Notes: generated by a model from the sequence alone, not told the origin. Positions 7,218 to 15,430 are shown, numbered from the stretch's first letter. The stretch is DNA of 64,000 nt from Frankiaceae bacterium (GCA_035556555.1 DATMES010000046.1:124001-188000); one strand, 5' to 3'. Program-made: numbers and translations.

Positions 7218-7265
7218 GCACTACATGTGGATGAATCACAGTGGTGTAAGCACTAGATGCAGTAG
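7218..7265. promoter_or_regulatory. Tandem NrdR boxes, 32 bp centre to centre
   Basis: Two 16-bp elements, GCACTACATGTGGATG (7218-7233) and GCACTAGATGCAGTAG (7250-7265), each carry the NrdR core CwAnA-TnTwG with one mismatch. Their centres are 32 bp apart, three helical turns, which is the usual spacing of NrdR box pairs. They lie upstream of nrdJ, with nrdR at 8787-9269. Confidence 0.75.
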
Positions 7266-7504
7266 GGGACTCTGGCACCAGGCGGACGGGGGCGCAAGCG
7301 ACTCGCGGAAAGTTTCGGGCCGCGCGGGCGCGTGATTTTGCAAGCGCCCCGCCAAGCCGCGGCGGGCGCGGCAGTCCGGTCGCCCCGGGGCAACCCTCCC
7401 CTCGACCCGAGGTTGCGATGACCCGCTGCGCGGGCGGCGTTGGACAAGATGCCGGGTTCGTCCGGTTTCCCGAAGCTCAGCACCGATCCACCAGAGGAGT
7501 GCCA

Positions 7505-8755
7505 GTGCCCACCGGAACGCGTCTCCTGACCTCGCTCGCGGCCACCGCCGCGCTCGCGCTGCCGGCCACCGCCGCCGCCGGCGCGTCCGCCGCCCCCGTC
7601 TCGGCGATGCCGGAGCACCACCCGACGTCGCTGCTCGTCGGCTTCGGCGACGCCGCGACGCCCGCCCAGCGTGCGGCCGCGCACGCCCGCGTCGGTGCCC
7701 ACGTCGCGAACACCGTCGGCGGCGACGTCGACGTCGTACGGCTGCCGTCCGGCCTGTCGCCGGCCGCGGCGAGCCGCGCGTACGCCGCCCTCTCCGGCGT
7801 CGAGTACGCGCACCCGAACTGGCGGATGAGCCTCACGAGCACGCCGAACGACACCCTGGTCAAGGACGAGTGGGGACTGCACAACACCGGCCAGGCCGTG
7901 ACCGGCAGCCTCGTCCGCGGCGTCGCCGACGTCGACGTCGACGCGCCGGAGGGCTGGACGACGGCGTTCGGCGCCGGCAGCTTCCCCTCGTCGGGCGGCA
8001 CGCGCGTCGGCATCCTCGACACCGGCATCGACCGTACGCACGTCGACCTGCTCGGCAAGGTCCAGGGCTGCGCGACCGCGAACACCGCGCTCGGCATCGT
8101 CACCGAGGGCACCTGCTCCGAGGACAACGTGCACGGCACGCACGTCGCCGGCACGGTCGCCGCGATCGCGAACAACGGAATCGGCGTCGCCGGCGTCGCC
8201 CCGAACGCCGAGCTCGCCGTCTTCAAGGGCCTCGACGCGGCCGGCCAGGGCTTCTACGCCGACATCGTCGCGGGCATCCACTGGCTGCACACCCGCGGCG
8301 GCGCCAAGGTCATCAGCATGAGCATCGGCGGCCCGCAGGACAGCGCGCTCGACCGCGAGCTGACCGAGGCGTACGCCGCCGGCGCGCTGCTGATCGCCGC
8401 TGCCGGCAACGACTACGACGACACGAAGAACTGGCCCGCGTACCACCGCGACGTCGTCTCGGTGAGCTCGGTGAGCGCGAACGGTGCCAAGTCGGACTTC
8501 TCGACCTGCAACGCCGACGTCGAGATCGCCGCGCCGGGCGAGGACGTGTGGTCGACGTTCCCCGGGAACACGTACGGCGTCATCAGCGGCACCTCGATGG
8601 CCACCCCGCACGTCTCCGGCGTCGCCGCGCTGGTCATGTCCGAGAAGGGCCTCGGCAACGCGCAGACGCGCACCCTGCTGACGAGCTCCGCGCAGGGCGA
8701 CGGCCGCTGCAACGGCGCCGGCATCGTCAACCTGGCGAGCGCGCTGGGCGGGTAA
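7505..8755 (+). CDS. Secreted subtilisin-like serine protease (S8), thermitase/fervidolysin type
   Basis: 416-residue exported protease. GTG 7505 follows AGAGGAG and gives a Sec signal peptide (RLLTSLAATAALALPATAAA). A propeptide (about residues 35-110) ends before NDTLVKDEWGLHNTGQA, a typical start of the mature enzyme. The triad is Asp in GILDTGIDRTH, His in NVHGTHVAGTVAA and Ser in ISGTSMATPHVSG; AAAGNDY holds the oxyanion Asn. It lies between nrdJ and nrdR, which are usually adjacent in this region, so it looks inserted. It is distinct in sequence from the two longer S8 proteases at 16.4 and 49.6 kb. Confidence 0.93.
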   Translation: MPTGTRLLTSLAATAALALPATAAAGASAAPVSAMPEHHPTSLLVGFGDAATPAQRAAAHARVGAHVANTVGGDVDVVRLPSGLSPAAASRAYAALSGVEYAHPNWRMSLTSTPNDTLVKDEWGLHNTGQAVTGSLVRGVADVDVDAPEGWTTAFGAGSFPSSGGTRVGILDTGIDRTHVDLLGKVQGCATANTALGIVTEGTCSEDNVHGTHVAGTVAAIANNGIGVAGVAPNAELAVFKGLDAAGQGFYADIVAGIHWLHTRGGAKVISMSIGGPQDSALDRELTEAYAAGALLIAAAGNDYDDTKNWPAYHRDVVSVSSVSANGAKSDFSTCNADVEIAAPGEDVWSTFPGNTYGVISGTSMATPHVSGVAALVMSEKGLGNAQTRTLLTSSAQGDGRCNGAGIVNLASALGG

Positions 8756-8772
8756 CGACGGACGCGGCGTTC

Positions 8773-8806
8773 CCGGAGCGGGCTCTCTAGCGAGGGCCCG
8801 CTCCGG
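8773..8806. terminator. Bidirectional terminator between S8 protease and nrdR
   Basis: CCGGAGCGGGC (8773-8783) pairs perfectly with GCCCGCTCCGG (8796-8806) over a 12-nt loop. It follows the protease stop and overlaps the last codons and stop of the convergent nrdR. Confidence 0.7.
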
Positions 8807-9269
8807 CGTCGTCGCCGTTGTCCGCCTTCGTCGACTTGAGCCCGGCGACCTCGCGCTCGAAGTCGGCGAGCGTGTCGAAGCCGCGGTAGACGGAGGCGAA
8901 GCGGAGGTACGCCACCTCGTCCAGCTCGCGCAGCGGCCCGAGGATCGCGAGCCCCACGTCCTGGCTGGTGACCTCGGCGGCGCCGGCGGACCGTACGTGG
9001 TCCTCGACGTCCTGCGCGAGCGCCGCGAGCTGGTCGTCGTCGACGGGGCGGCCCTTGCAGGCGCGGCGTACGCCGCTGACGACCTTCGCGCGGCTGAACG
9101 GCTCCTTGGTGCCGTTGCGCTTCACGACGACGAGGCTGGCTGTCTCCATGGTCGTGAACCGCCGCGTGCACTCGGGGCACTCGCGGCGGCGGCGGATCGA
9201 CGTGCCCTCGTCGGCCTCGCGGGAGTCGACGACGCGGCTGTCGGGGTGACGGCAGAAGGGGCAGCGCAT
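8787..9269 (-). CDS. nrdR: Transcriptional repressor NrdR
   Basis: 160-residue zinc-ribbon/ATP-cone repressor of ribonucleotide reductase genes. The N-terminal ribbon shows CPFC...CPEC ([20 protein letters not shown] then [14 protein letters not shown]). The ATP-cone follows ([20 protein letters not shown]). The C-terminal [21 protein letters not shown] is family-typical, and the length is normal. It sits 1.5 kb from nrdJ, whose upstream region has two NrdR boxes. No NrdR box is evident just upstream of nrdR. Confidence 0.97.
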   Translation of the reverse strand: MRCPFCRHPDSRVVDSREADEGTSIRRRRECPECTRRFTTMETASLVVVKRNGTKEPFSRAKVVSGVRRACKGRPVDDDQLAALAQDVEDHVRSAGAAEVTSQDVGLAILGPLRELDEVAYLRFASVYRGFDTLADFEREVAGLKSTKADNGDDAGAGPR

Positions 9270-9281
9270 GGTGGCTGGACG

Positions 9282-11555
9282 CTACCCGCCGCGCACCTCC
9301 GCCGCGAGCGCGCCGACGCTCGCGTCGAACGCCGCGTCCGCGAAGTAGCCGCTGTGCCCGCGCGTGACCGGGTCCGTGAAGGCGTACTCCGGCCGCGCGA
9401 ACGCCGGGTCGTGCAGCCGCCGGTCGGGGCGTACGGCATCCGCGGGCACGTCGGAGTCGGCGCAGGTGACAGGCCCGCCGATCGGGTCGCTGCGGCGGTA
9501 GAGGTTGACCCACCGGCCGCCGTACGCCTGCCGCGTCCAGTCGAGCACCGGCAGCCCGAAGAAGTGCGGGAACGCCCTGGCGTAGAGGCGGTGCAGCGGC
9601 GAGCCGTACGTCAGCAGCGCCACCTCGTCACGGTCGCGCCGCAGCTGCAGCAGCGCTGCCAGGCCGATGACGGTGCCCTGGCTGTGCGCGGAGACGACGA
9701 CGCCGCGGCCGGTGCCGCGCCGCTTGCCGCGGAGCTGGTCGATGCGCTGCGTGAACTCCGGCACCGTGCGCTCGCAGTAGCACGGCGGAGCGAACGGATG
9801 CGCCGCGCGCGGCCAGAACGTCCCCAGGTCCCAGAGGATGCCGACCGTACGGCGGGTGCCCTCGTTCTTGTACGCGAGCCGCCCCACCGCCACCAGGCCC
9901 AGCGCGAACGCGCCCACCATCCAGCGGCCCGCCGTCGTCGCCGGCGACTCGATCCTGCTGCCGCCGAACACCTCGAGCGCGAACCCGCCCGCGACGCCCG
10001 CCACGACGAGCGCGGCGAGCGGCCACGCGCCGTCGTCGGACAACGCGGCGGTGGCCTGCGTCGACGCGATCGCGCGGCGGCGCGCGGGGTCGTCGAAGCC
10101 GGGGTACTCGGTGACGAGGTTCGCCTGCGCCGTACGCAGCCGCCTCTTGCGCACCACGAACCAGAACCACGGCCCGATGACGATCAGCGCGACGCCGGCG
10201 GCGAAGAAGCCGCGCGCCGTACGGAGGTACTCCGACGGCAGCACGAACTCCACCTTGTCGGGGTCGCCGCACTCCCCCGGGCAGCCGAGGAAATCGGCGA
10301 GGTGGATCGTCACGCCGGATGCGAACCCGCTCGCGACGACGACCCCGAGCAGCGCGACGAACGGCGCCGCGAAGCCCTTGAGCAGCAGCCCCGCAGCCGC
10401 CTCGGGCTTGGACGGGTCGCGGCCGCGGAGGGCGGCGACGTTGGCGAACAGCAGCAGCGTGAGGGCCGATGCCTGGGCGGCGAGGATCCAGTGCTTGGCG
10501 CCGCGCAGGCCGGGGAGCGCGTCGGCGTCGCGGGCGGTCTCGGGGGCGAGGACGGCGTACGCGAGCGCGGCGAGGAGGACGCCGCCGGCGACATACGGCG
10601 CGAGCCGGACCGTCGTGACGTACAGCGGATTGGGCGTGCGGTCCTCGATGAGCTCGCGGCGCCGCCCCGACAGCGGCGAGGCGAGCATCGCGGCGATGAC
10701 CAGCAGCAGCGCGACGGCGACGGCCGTGAGCGTCGCCCCGACGGCGTCGGACGCGCCGGGGATCGCGCTGCCGGTGGCGTACGCGACCAGCGCCGCCACC
10801 AGCGCGAACGCCGCGGCGAGGTGCAGGCTGCGCAGCCGGCGCAGCGGCCCCCCGCCGAGCCAGAAACCGGGGTGCGACATGTCCCAGACGCCGCGCGGCA
10901 GGCTGGGGTCGGGGTCCGGCTTGGTCTGGCGCGAGCCCCAGTCGCTGCACATCTCCTCGTACTTCTTGGCGGTCTTGTTGGAGAGGTACCAGAACAGCAG
11001 GACCAGGCCGACGGGGACGGCGGCGCCGGTCGCGATGCGGACGCCGGGGCGTTCGAACGCGCCCTCGGCCATGAAGCTCGTGTACCAGTGCTTCGCGCCG
11101 CAGCGGACCTCGTCACCGCCGCACTGCCAAGCCAGGATGTCCATGCCGAGGAACGCCGCCGCGAGGATCATCGTCGCCGTCAGCGTCAGCGCCGCGACGC
11201 GGACGGCGCCGCTCATCGTGCCGACGGCGTGGCTGCGGTCGCCGCGTCGGGCGGGGTGGGCCCACGAGGCGACGTTGACGAGCATGAACGGCAGGAGCAG
11301 CAGCCACCCCGCACGCGCCGACGCGCCCGAGGTGAGGCGGCCCCAGGAGTACGCCTCGAGGTGGTCGGTGCTGCCTGGTGTGTCTTCGGGGCGGCGGTAG
11401 AAGCCGGCGGTCTTGTCGCCCCAGACCTGCACGGGGTGCGGGTCCTGGAGCATCGACTCGACCGGCGTCCCCGAGACGCCGTGTATCCGTAGCTCGGTCA
11501 CGCCGTCGAGCGGGACGACGGGGAAGTCGGGGGTCTCTGGTCCGGTGTGCGGCAT
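9282..11555 (-). CDS. Large membrane protein with alpha/beta-hydrolase (lipase-like) region
   Basis: 757 residues. The N-terminus (LDGVTELRIHGVSGTP) is cytoplasmic; about nine hydrophobic segments follow between residues 80 and 560. The C-terminal part has a serine-hydrolase nucleophile elbow, VVVSAHSQGTVIGLAALLQL (S-H-S-Q-G), then ALLTYGSPLHRLYARAFP and WVNLYRRSDPIGGPV, which fit the Asp region of lipases of the PGAP1/DUF676 type. A substrate cannot be named; a membrane lipid or acyl ester is plausible. It is divergent from alkB. Confidence 0.75.
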   Translation of the reverse strand: MPHTGPETPDFPVVPLDGVTELRIHGVSGTPVESMLQDPHPVQVWGDKTAGFYRRPEDTPGSTDHLEAYSWGRLTSGASARAGWLLLLPFMLVNVASWAHPARRGDRSHAVGTMSGAVRVAALTLTATMILAAAFLGMDILAWQCGGDEVRCGAKHWYTSFMAEGAFERPGVRIATGAAVPVGLVLLFWYLSNKTAKKYEEMCSDWGSRQTKPDPDPSLPRGVWDMSHPGFWLGGGPLRRLRSLHLAAAFALVAALVAYATGSAIPGASDAVGATLTAVAVALLLVIAAMLASPLSGRRRELIEDRTPNPLYVTTVRLAPYVAGGVLLAALAYAVLAPETARDADALPGLRGAKHWILAAQASALTLLLFANVAALRGRDPSKPEAAAGLLLKGFAAPFVALLGVVVASGFASGVTIHLADFLGCPGECGDPDKVEFVLPSEYLRTARGFFAAGVALIVIGPWFWFVVRKRRLRTAQANLVTEYPGFDDPARRRAIASTQATAALSDDGAWPLAALVVAGVAGGFALEVFGGSRIESPATTAGRWMVGAFALGLVAVGRLAYKNEGTRRTVGILWDLGTFWPRAAHPFAPPCYCERTVPEFTQRIDQLRGKRRGTGRGVVVSAHSQGTVIGLAALLQLRRDRDEVALLTYGSPLHRLYARAFPHFFGLPVLDWTRQAYGGRWVNLYRRSDPIGGPVTCADSDVPADAVRPDRRLHDPAFARPEYAFTDPVTRGHSGYFADAAFDASVGALAAEVRGG

Positions 11556-11628
11556 CGGCGCTCCCTCGTTTCCGCGGCGGGGCGACCGTACGCGCGCTTC
11601 GGGTCGTTTCGTGGGAGGCGGCGAGAAT

Positions 11629-11652
11629 CTGTCGCACCCAGGTGCCTACCAT
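11629..11652 (+). promoter_or_regulatory. Damage-type promoter variant of alkB: CTGTCGCAC-N9-TACCAT
   Basis: CTGTCGCAC (11629-11637) precedes TACCAT (11647-11652), with 9 rather than 8 nt between. The -10 ends 6 nt before GTG 11659, which predicts a leaderless message. It is a weaker match than the recA, lhr and nrdJ sites. Confidence 0.4.
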
Positions 11653-11658
11653 GTGTGG

Positions 11659-12327
11659 GTGGAGCCGGAGCTCGCCTGGCAGCCGTCGCTGCTCGACCTC
11701 GACACGCCGACGGGCATCGACGTGTCGTACGACGGGCTCGTCCGGCACGCCCTCGACGAGACGTCGTGGGTCGACTACTGCCCGGGATGGCTGCGCGGGC
11801 ACGACGCGCTGTTCGCGGAGCTGCTGGAGAGCGGGCGGTGGGAGCAGCGAACGCGGCGCATGTACGAGGGGCGGGTGCTCGAGCCGCGGCTGACGGCGGG
11901 GTGGCCCGTCTCGGCTGCTGCCGCGGGGACTCCGCCGGCGCTGCCGTTGATGTGCTCCGACTTGTCGGCGCGTTACGGCGTCAGCTTCGACCGGGTCTGG
12001 GTCAACCTCTACCGCGACGGTCGCGACAGCGTGGCGTGGCATCCGGACAGGAACGGGCGTACGCATCGTCGGCCCCTGGTTGCGACCGTCTCTTTGGGTG
12101 CCCGGCGACGCTTTCAGCTGCGGCCGCGCGGTGGCGGGCGGATCGTGCTGACGTTGGAGCCGGGGTGCGGGGACCTCGTCGTGATGGGCGGCGCGTGCCA
12201 GCACGACTGGGAGCACTGCGTACCGAAGACGGCGAAGCCGGTAGGGCCGCGGATGAGCGTGACGATCCGGCACTCGCGGGGCGAGCTGCTTGGCGGGGGC
12301 ACGGGGCCGGCGGCGCTGGGGTACTGA
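11659..12327 (+). CDS. alkB: AlkB-family alpha-ketoglutarate/Fe(II) dioxygenase (alkylated-base repair)
   Basis: 222-residue AlkB-type enzyme that oxidatively demethylates alkylated bases. The Fe(II) ligands are His/Asp in DSVAWHPDRNGR and the distal His in ACQHDWEHCVPK; the 2-oxoglutarate-binding Arg region is GPRMSVTIRHSR. Family blocks VSFDRVWVNLYRDG and PLVATVSLGARRRFQLRPR are present. GTG 11659 is chosen because TACCAT sits at a leaderless distance; GTG 11653 is in frame two codons earlier. Its upstream sequence partly matches the damage-type promoter found before recA. Confidence 0.92.
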   Translation: MEPELAWQPSLLDLDTPTGIDVSYDGLVRHALDETSWVDYCPGWLRGHDALFAELLESGRWEQRTRRMYEGRVLEPRLTAGWPVSAAAAGTPPALPLMCSDLSARYGVSFDRVWVNLYRDGRDSVAWHPDRNGRTHRRPLVATVSLGARRRFQLRPRGGGRIVLTLEPGCGDLVVMGGACQHDWEHCVPKTAKPVGPRMSVTIRHSRGELLGGGTGPAALGY

Positions 12328-12462
12328 GGCCGGGTCGTCGGCTCGGCGTGGCGGCTTGGCGCCGCGTCCGTTCTGTTGAAGATCAGCACGCGTGAGCACG
12401 TGCGGTGGACCGTCACAGAACGACATCGCCCCGGTCGCGACCCGGGGGTTCATCCCCCGCTC

Positions 12463-12483
12463 TGTCCACAGATTCTGTGGACA
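12463..12483. promoter_or_regulatory. 21-bp palindrome of two head-to-head DnaA boxes
   Basis: TGTCCACAGA (12463-12472) and TCTGTGGACA (12474-12483) form a perfect inverted repeat around one base. It contains CTGTCCACA and a perfect TGTGGACAA (12476-12484) in opposite orientations. The rest of the 12328-12533 gap holds a small GGGGG/CCCCC hairpin (about 12444-12458) and the -10 of the next gene. The palindrome is about 50 bp upstream of the predicted transcript start at 12534. Confidence 0.55.
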
Positions 12484-12533
12484 ACGCGGGTGACGTCTTC
12501 AACGGCGCCGGTTATGTCCTTATCCTGTCGACC

Positions 12534-13067
12534 GTGACACGGGGGCACGCTCTTCTCGCCGCGCTCGTACTGAGCGCCACCGTCGCGTGCTCCGACCCCA
12601 AGGCCGGAACGCTCCCGTCGGTCTCGCCGAGCGCCTCGACGCCGTCTGCGACGCCCTCCCCGACCGCGAAGCGGCATCCCGATGACCGACAGCAGGTGCG
12701 CACAGCGATCGAAACGTACTTCGCCGCGTTGAACGCGGCGTTACGTCAGCCCTCGCGTGCCGAGGAACTGCTTGGGCCTCTGGTCGCGACGACGTGCGAA
12801 TGCCGGAAGATCCTCGGTGTCATGAGCGAGTTAGCTCGCGACAACCACTACCTCGATTACCGCTACACCGTCGCTGACATCGAGATTCAGCAGGTTGGTG
12901 ACGCAGGTGCCTCCGTTACCTACTCCGTAGCCCAATCCGCCGGGCACGAGCGCCGCGCTGACGACTCGGTGGTCAAGGCGTATCCAGCATCGAAGGCTCG
13001 CTACTCGGCACACCTTCAACGCGGGGGCACTGCCTGGCTACTAGACCGTTCGGACGTGATGACGTGA
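12534..13067 (+). CDS. Exported lipoprotein-like protein, unknown function
   Basis: 177 residues. GTG 12534 is preceded by TATCCT ending 7 nt upstream (leaderless). The N-terminus has a signal sequence ending in VLSATVACSDPKAG; Cys in this context suggests a lipobox, although position -3 is Thr rather than Leu. A Ser/Thr/Pro-rich linker (PSVSPSASTPSATPSP) leads to a folded domain with ETYFAALNAALRQPSRAEELLGPLVATTCECRKILGVM. The arrangement recalls DUF6318-type actinobacterial lipoproteins, but this is unconfirmed. It overlaps the next gene by 4 nt. Its codons are noticeably less GC-rich than the neighbours', hinting at transfer or relaxed selection. Confidence 0.75.
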   Translation: MTRGHALLAALVLSATVACSDPKAGTLPSVSPSASTPSATPSPTAKRHPDDRQQVRTAIETYFAALNAALRQPSRAEELLGPLVATTCECRKILGVMSELARDNHYLDYRYTVADIEIQQVGDAGASVTYSVAQSAGHERRADDSVVKAYPASKARYSAHLQRGGTAWLLDRSDVMT

Positions 13068-13954
13068 GGGTTGCCGTAGCCGCGATGGTTCTCACTGTCG
13101 CGTCGGGGATCGCTCCTGCGATTGCCACGCAGTCCCCGAAGCCGTGCCGGGGAAACGTCCTTGAGTGCACGTCTGGCACGGTCGCGACCACCGACTCACG
13201 CTTTCAAGGCGCGATCATCGTGCCGGGGTCGGAGGCTGCCAACCGGGCCGTCGCGCGGAGTGGTGGGTGCGAGGGGTGCGACTGGACTCTCATCGTCGAC
13301 TGCGACCTGAACGAGCACGACAGCGACTCGTTCGTGCACTGCAACCCCGCCGAGTGCCCGGACGGCACGACGTTCCGCATCTACCTGCAACGCCCCACGG
13401 ACGCGAACCCGGCGTACGTCGACTCGATCTGCCTGAGCGCGACCCGCCGCATCGTCACGGCCGCCGACCTCTCGCAGGACATGGACCGGTACCTGAAGGA
13501 CCTTCGGCCGCCGACGGCGACGATCACAATTCAGCCGGCCGAACGTGCCGTCACCGGGCTGCCCGCGTACTTCGCCGCGGGCGGCGAGACGACTGACACG
13601 GCCACGCTCGACGTCGATACCGCCGCGGGCCCCGCACGGCTCGAGATGGACATCACAGCCGGCCGCTACGTCTGGACGTTCGGCGACGGCGCGCGCTGCG
13701 AGACCACCCGCCCGGGCGGCGCGTACGACGGCGGTGAGGCGACGGAACGCTGCGACGACCGCGTCGCCCACGTGTACGACTCCGCCCGAACGGCGACCGT
13801 CACGCTGAGCGCACAGTGGAGCGGGACGTACACGTTCGACGTCGGCTACGGGCCGGTGGGACCGCTGGACATCCCCGGCGACGGTGTCACGGGACCCGCC
13901 GCCACCCGCACCCTCACGGTCAGGGACGCCCGCGCGCAGCTGATCGGGGGCTGA
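13064..13954 (+). CDS. Secreted PKD-domain-like protein
   Basis: 296 residues, starting at GTG 13064 within the GTGA overlap with the lipoprotein gene, so translation is coupled. A signal peptide (VAVAAMVLTVASGIAPAIA) is followed by a Cys-rich region (paired Cys in GGCEGCDWTLIVDCDLN and HCNPAECPDG) and, near residues 195-285, a PKD-like beta-sandwich (RYVWTFGDGARCET ... VAHVYDSARTATVTLSAQW). PKD domains commonly mediate extracellular binding. With the lipoprotein it forms a two-gene envelope unit of unknown role. Confidence 0.8.
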   Translation: MRVAVAAMVLTVASGIAPAIATQSPKPCRGNVLECTSGTVATTDSRFQGAIIVPGSEAANRAVARSGGCEGCDWTLIVDCDLNEHDSDSFVHCNPAECPDGTTFRIYLQRPTDANPAYVDSICLSATRRIVTAADLSQDMDRYLKDLRPPTATITIQPAERAVTGLPAYFAAGGETTDTATLDVDTAAGPARLEMDITAGRYVWTFGDGARCETTRPGGAYDGGEATERCDDRVAHVYDSARTATVTLSAQWSGTYTFDVGYGPVGPLDIPGDGVTGPAATRTLTVRDARAQLIGG

Positions 13955-13977
13955 CCCGCGGCCCCAACGACGCCGGC

Positions 13978-14037
13978 GTGCAGCGTTTCGGAGACGAAAG
14001 GCTGACAGTGCGGCGTTCCCTCGACGAAACGCTGCAC
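13978..14037. repeat. 13-bp perfect inverted repeat in intergenic DNA
   Basis: GTGCAGCGTTTCG (13978-13990) and CGAAACGCTGCAC (14025-14037) are exact reverse complements separated by 34 bp. The gap 13955-14153 has no gene. The wide spacing suits a two-site operator or a cruciform more than a terminator. Confidence 0.55.
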
Positions 14038-14096
14038 CGCAGAGGGCGCAAGCCGGGCGAACGTGCGGCACGCACGAAAGACCCCGAACGCACGGC

Positions 14097-14128
14097 GACC
14101 GGCCGCCCCGGGCGGGAGGCGGCCGGTC
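14097..14128. terminator. Terminator hairpin between PKD gene and LysM gene
   Basis: GACCGGCCGCC (14097-14107) pairs perfectly with GGCGGCCGGTC (14118-14128). It lies between two convergent genes, 26 nt downstream of the LysM gene stop. Confidence 0.6.
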
Positions 14129-14153
14129 CAGGCGCCGTGTAGGGCCGGCGCCG

Positions 14154-14495
14154 TCAGCGGGGCAGAACGAGCCGCTGCCCCGCGACGATGGGCCTCGCTC
14201 CAAGATCGTTGAGCTCGGTCAGGCGCGCGATGGTGGCGCGAGGGTCGGTGCCGGGGGCCACGCGGCGGGCGATCGCCCACAACGTCTCCCCGGGCTGGAC
14301 GACGGTGACGGGCCGGGGCACGGCGGGCGACGAGCCCGCGTCGGCCGACGTGCGGCCGAGCGAGAACGCCACCAGCAGCAGCGTGGCGAACGTCAGCAGC
14401 AGGAGCAGCCGACCGCGCCTCGTGAGGCGCAGCCGCTCCGGAGAGCGCTCCGTGGACGGGGACGAAGAAGGCCGCAGCGGCGTGTCGAAGGTCAT
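14154..14495 (-). CDS. LysM-domain membrane-anchored protein divergent from lexA
   Basis: About 113 residues: short cytoplasmic tail, one transmembrane helix ([21 protein letters not shown]), linker, then one C-terminal LysM peptidoglycan-binding domain ([18 protein letters not shown] ... GQRLVLP). LysM proteins beside lexA in Gram-positives (YneA, and DivS-like functions in corynebacteria) are SOS division inhibitors, so that role is suspected. Two starts are possible: ATG 14504 behind GGGAGG, or ATG 14495, which is exactly 7 nt after the -10 (CAGCAT) of a damage-type promoter and would be leaderless. Two LexA boxes lie in the shared intergenic region. Confidence 0.85.
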   Translation of the reverse strand: MTFDTPLRPSSSPSTERSPERLRLTRRGRLLLLLTFATLLLVAFSLGRTSADAGSSPAVPRPVTVVQPGETLWAIARRVAPGTDPRATIARLTELNDLGARPIVAGQRLVLPR

Positions 14496-14502
14496 GGCCG
14501 TC

Positions 14503-14525
14503 ATGCTGCCTCCCGGGTGTGACAG
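14503..14525 (-). promoter_or_regulatory. RecA-NDp/PafBC-like promoter: CTGTCACAC-N8-CAGCAT
   Basis: On the minus strand CTGTCACAC (14525-14517) is followed after 8 nt by CAGCAT (14508-14503), then 7 nt and ATG 14495. This geometry is identical to the lhr promoter at 42205-42227. Confidence 0.55.
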
Positions 14526-14543
14526 AAACGAACGGGTGTTCGA

Positions 14544-14559
14544 TCGAACGTCTGTTCGC
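14544..14559. promoter_or_regulatory. LexA (SOS) box TCGAACGTCTGTTCGC
   Basis: Matches the actinobacterial SOS consensus TCGAAC-N4-GTTCGA at all but the last base. It lies in the lexA/LysM divergent region. Confidence 0.88.
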
Positions 14560-14596
14560 AGCATGCCCCAGACGAGGAGATGTAGTCAAGAAAAGT

Positions 14597-14612
14597 TCGA
14601 ACATGTGTTTGA
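14597..14612. promoter_or_regulatory. LexA (SOS) box TCGAACATGTGTTTGA
   Basis: Fits TCGAACrnryGTTyGA fully. It lies 58 bp upstream of the lexA GTG, consistent with lexA autorepression. Confidence 0.93.
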
Positions 14613-14670
14613 ACGATCGGCCCGGCGCCGCTACCGTCTCCCTCGGAGACCACCAGTGAAGGGAGCGCTC

Positions 14671-15369
14671 GTGCCCGACCCCGAGGACTACGACGCGCAC
14701 GACGACGCCCAGGTCCACGACTTCCCGGACGGCCCGCCGGACGCCAGCGGCCTGACGGCGCGGCAGCGCAAGGTGCTGGAGGTCATCCGCGACGCCGTCG
14801 AGCGCCGCGGCTACCCCCCGAGCGTGCGCGAGATCGGCGACGCGGTGGGCCTGACCAGCCCGAGCAGCGTGCACCACCAGCTCTCGACGCTGCAGAAGAA
14901 GGGCTTCCTGCGCCGCGACCCCAACCGGCCGCGCGCGGTGGAGGTCTTCGCGCCCAACGCCCACGACGAGGCGGCGATGAACGACGCCCGCCCCGCCCCG
15001 ACGTACGTCCCCGTCGTCGGCCGCATCGCCGCCGGCGGGCCCGTGCTCGCCGAGGAAGCGGTGGAGGACGTGTTCCCGCTCCCCCGCGAGCTGGTGGGCG
15101 AGGGGACGCTGTTCCTGCTCAAGGTCGTGGGCGACTCGATGATCGACGCCGCGATCGCCGACGGCGACTGGGTGGTCGTACGCCAGCAGCCCGCCGCCGA
15201 CAACGGCGACATCGTCGCCGCGATGATCGACGGCGAGGCGACGGTGAAGACGTACAAGCGCCGTGACGGCCACGTCTGGCTGATGCCGCACAACCCCGCG
15301 TACGACCCGATCCCCGGCGACGAGGCGACGGTCCTGGGCCGCGTCGTCACGGTCCTGCGCAAGATCTGA
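14671..15369 (+). CDS. lexA: SOS repressor LexA
   Basis: 232-residue repressor and self-cleaving protease. The N-terminal winged helix is [20 protein letters not shown], then [20 protein letters not shown]. The Ala-Gly cleavage site is in [15 protein letters not shown], the nucleophile Ser in [11 protein letters not shown] and the general-base Lys in [14 protein letters not shown] 14671 is chosen because GAAGGGAG lies 6 nt upstream; an in-frame GTG at 14656 would lack a site. Two SOS boxes precede it, implying autoregulation and shared control with the divergent LysM gene. A strong terminator follows. Confidence 0.98.
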   Translation: MPDPEDYDAHDDAQVHDFPDGPPDASGLTARQRKVLEVIRDAVERRGYPPSVREIGDAVGLTSPSSVHHQLSTLQKKGFLRRDPNRPRAVEVFAPNAHDEAAMNDARPAPTYVPVVGRIAAGGPVLAEEAVEDVFPLPRELVGEGTLFLLKVVGDSMIDAAIADGDWVVVRQQPAADNGDIVAAMIDGEATVKTYKRRDGHVWLMPHNPAYDPIPGDEATVLGRVVTVLRKI

Positions 15370-15379
15370 GACAGAACGA

Positions 15380-15419
15380 CAGAACGGCCGCCCCCCGCAG
15401 GAGGGGAGCGGCCGTTCTG
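15380..15419. terminator. 12-bp stem terminator after lexA
   Basis: CAGAACGGCCGC (15380-15391) pairs with GCGGCCGTTCTG (15408-15419), and inner CCCC/GGGG bases can extend the stem. It lies between convergent lexA and the LPXTG gene, so it may work both ways. Confidence 0.8.
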
Positions 15420-15430
15420 CCGTCTAGGGC

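Noticed and set aside
9282-11400. Long open frames on the + strand opposite the membrane hydrolase gene
   Set aside because: Their translations are Arg/Ala/Pro-rich shadows without domains; the minus-strand frame has membrane helices and a serine-hydrolase motif.
12328-12533. tRNA or small stable RNA because of a GGGGGTTCATCCCCC hairpin
   Set aside because: No acceptor, D or anticodon arms can be folded around it, and no CCA-type end is seen.
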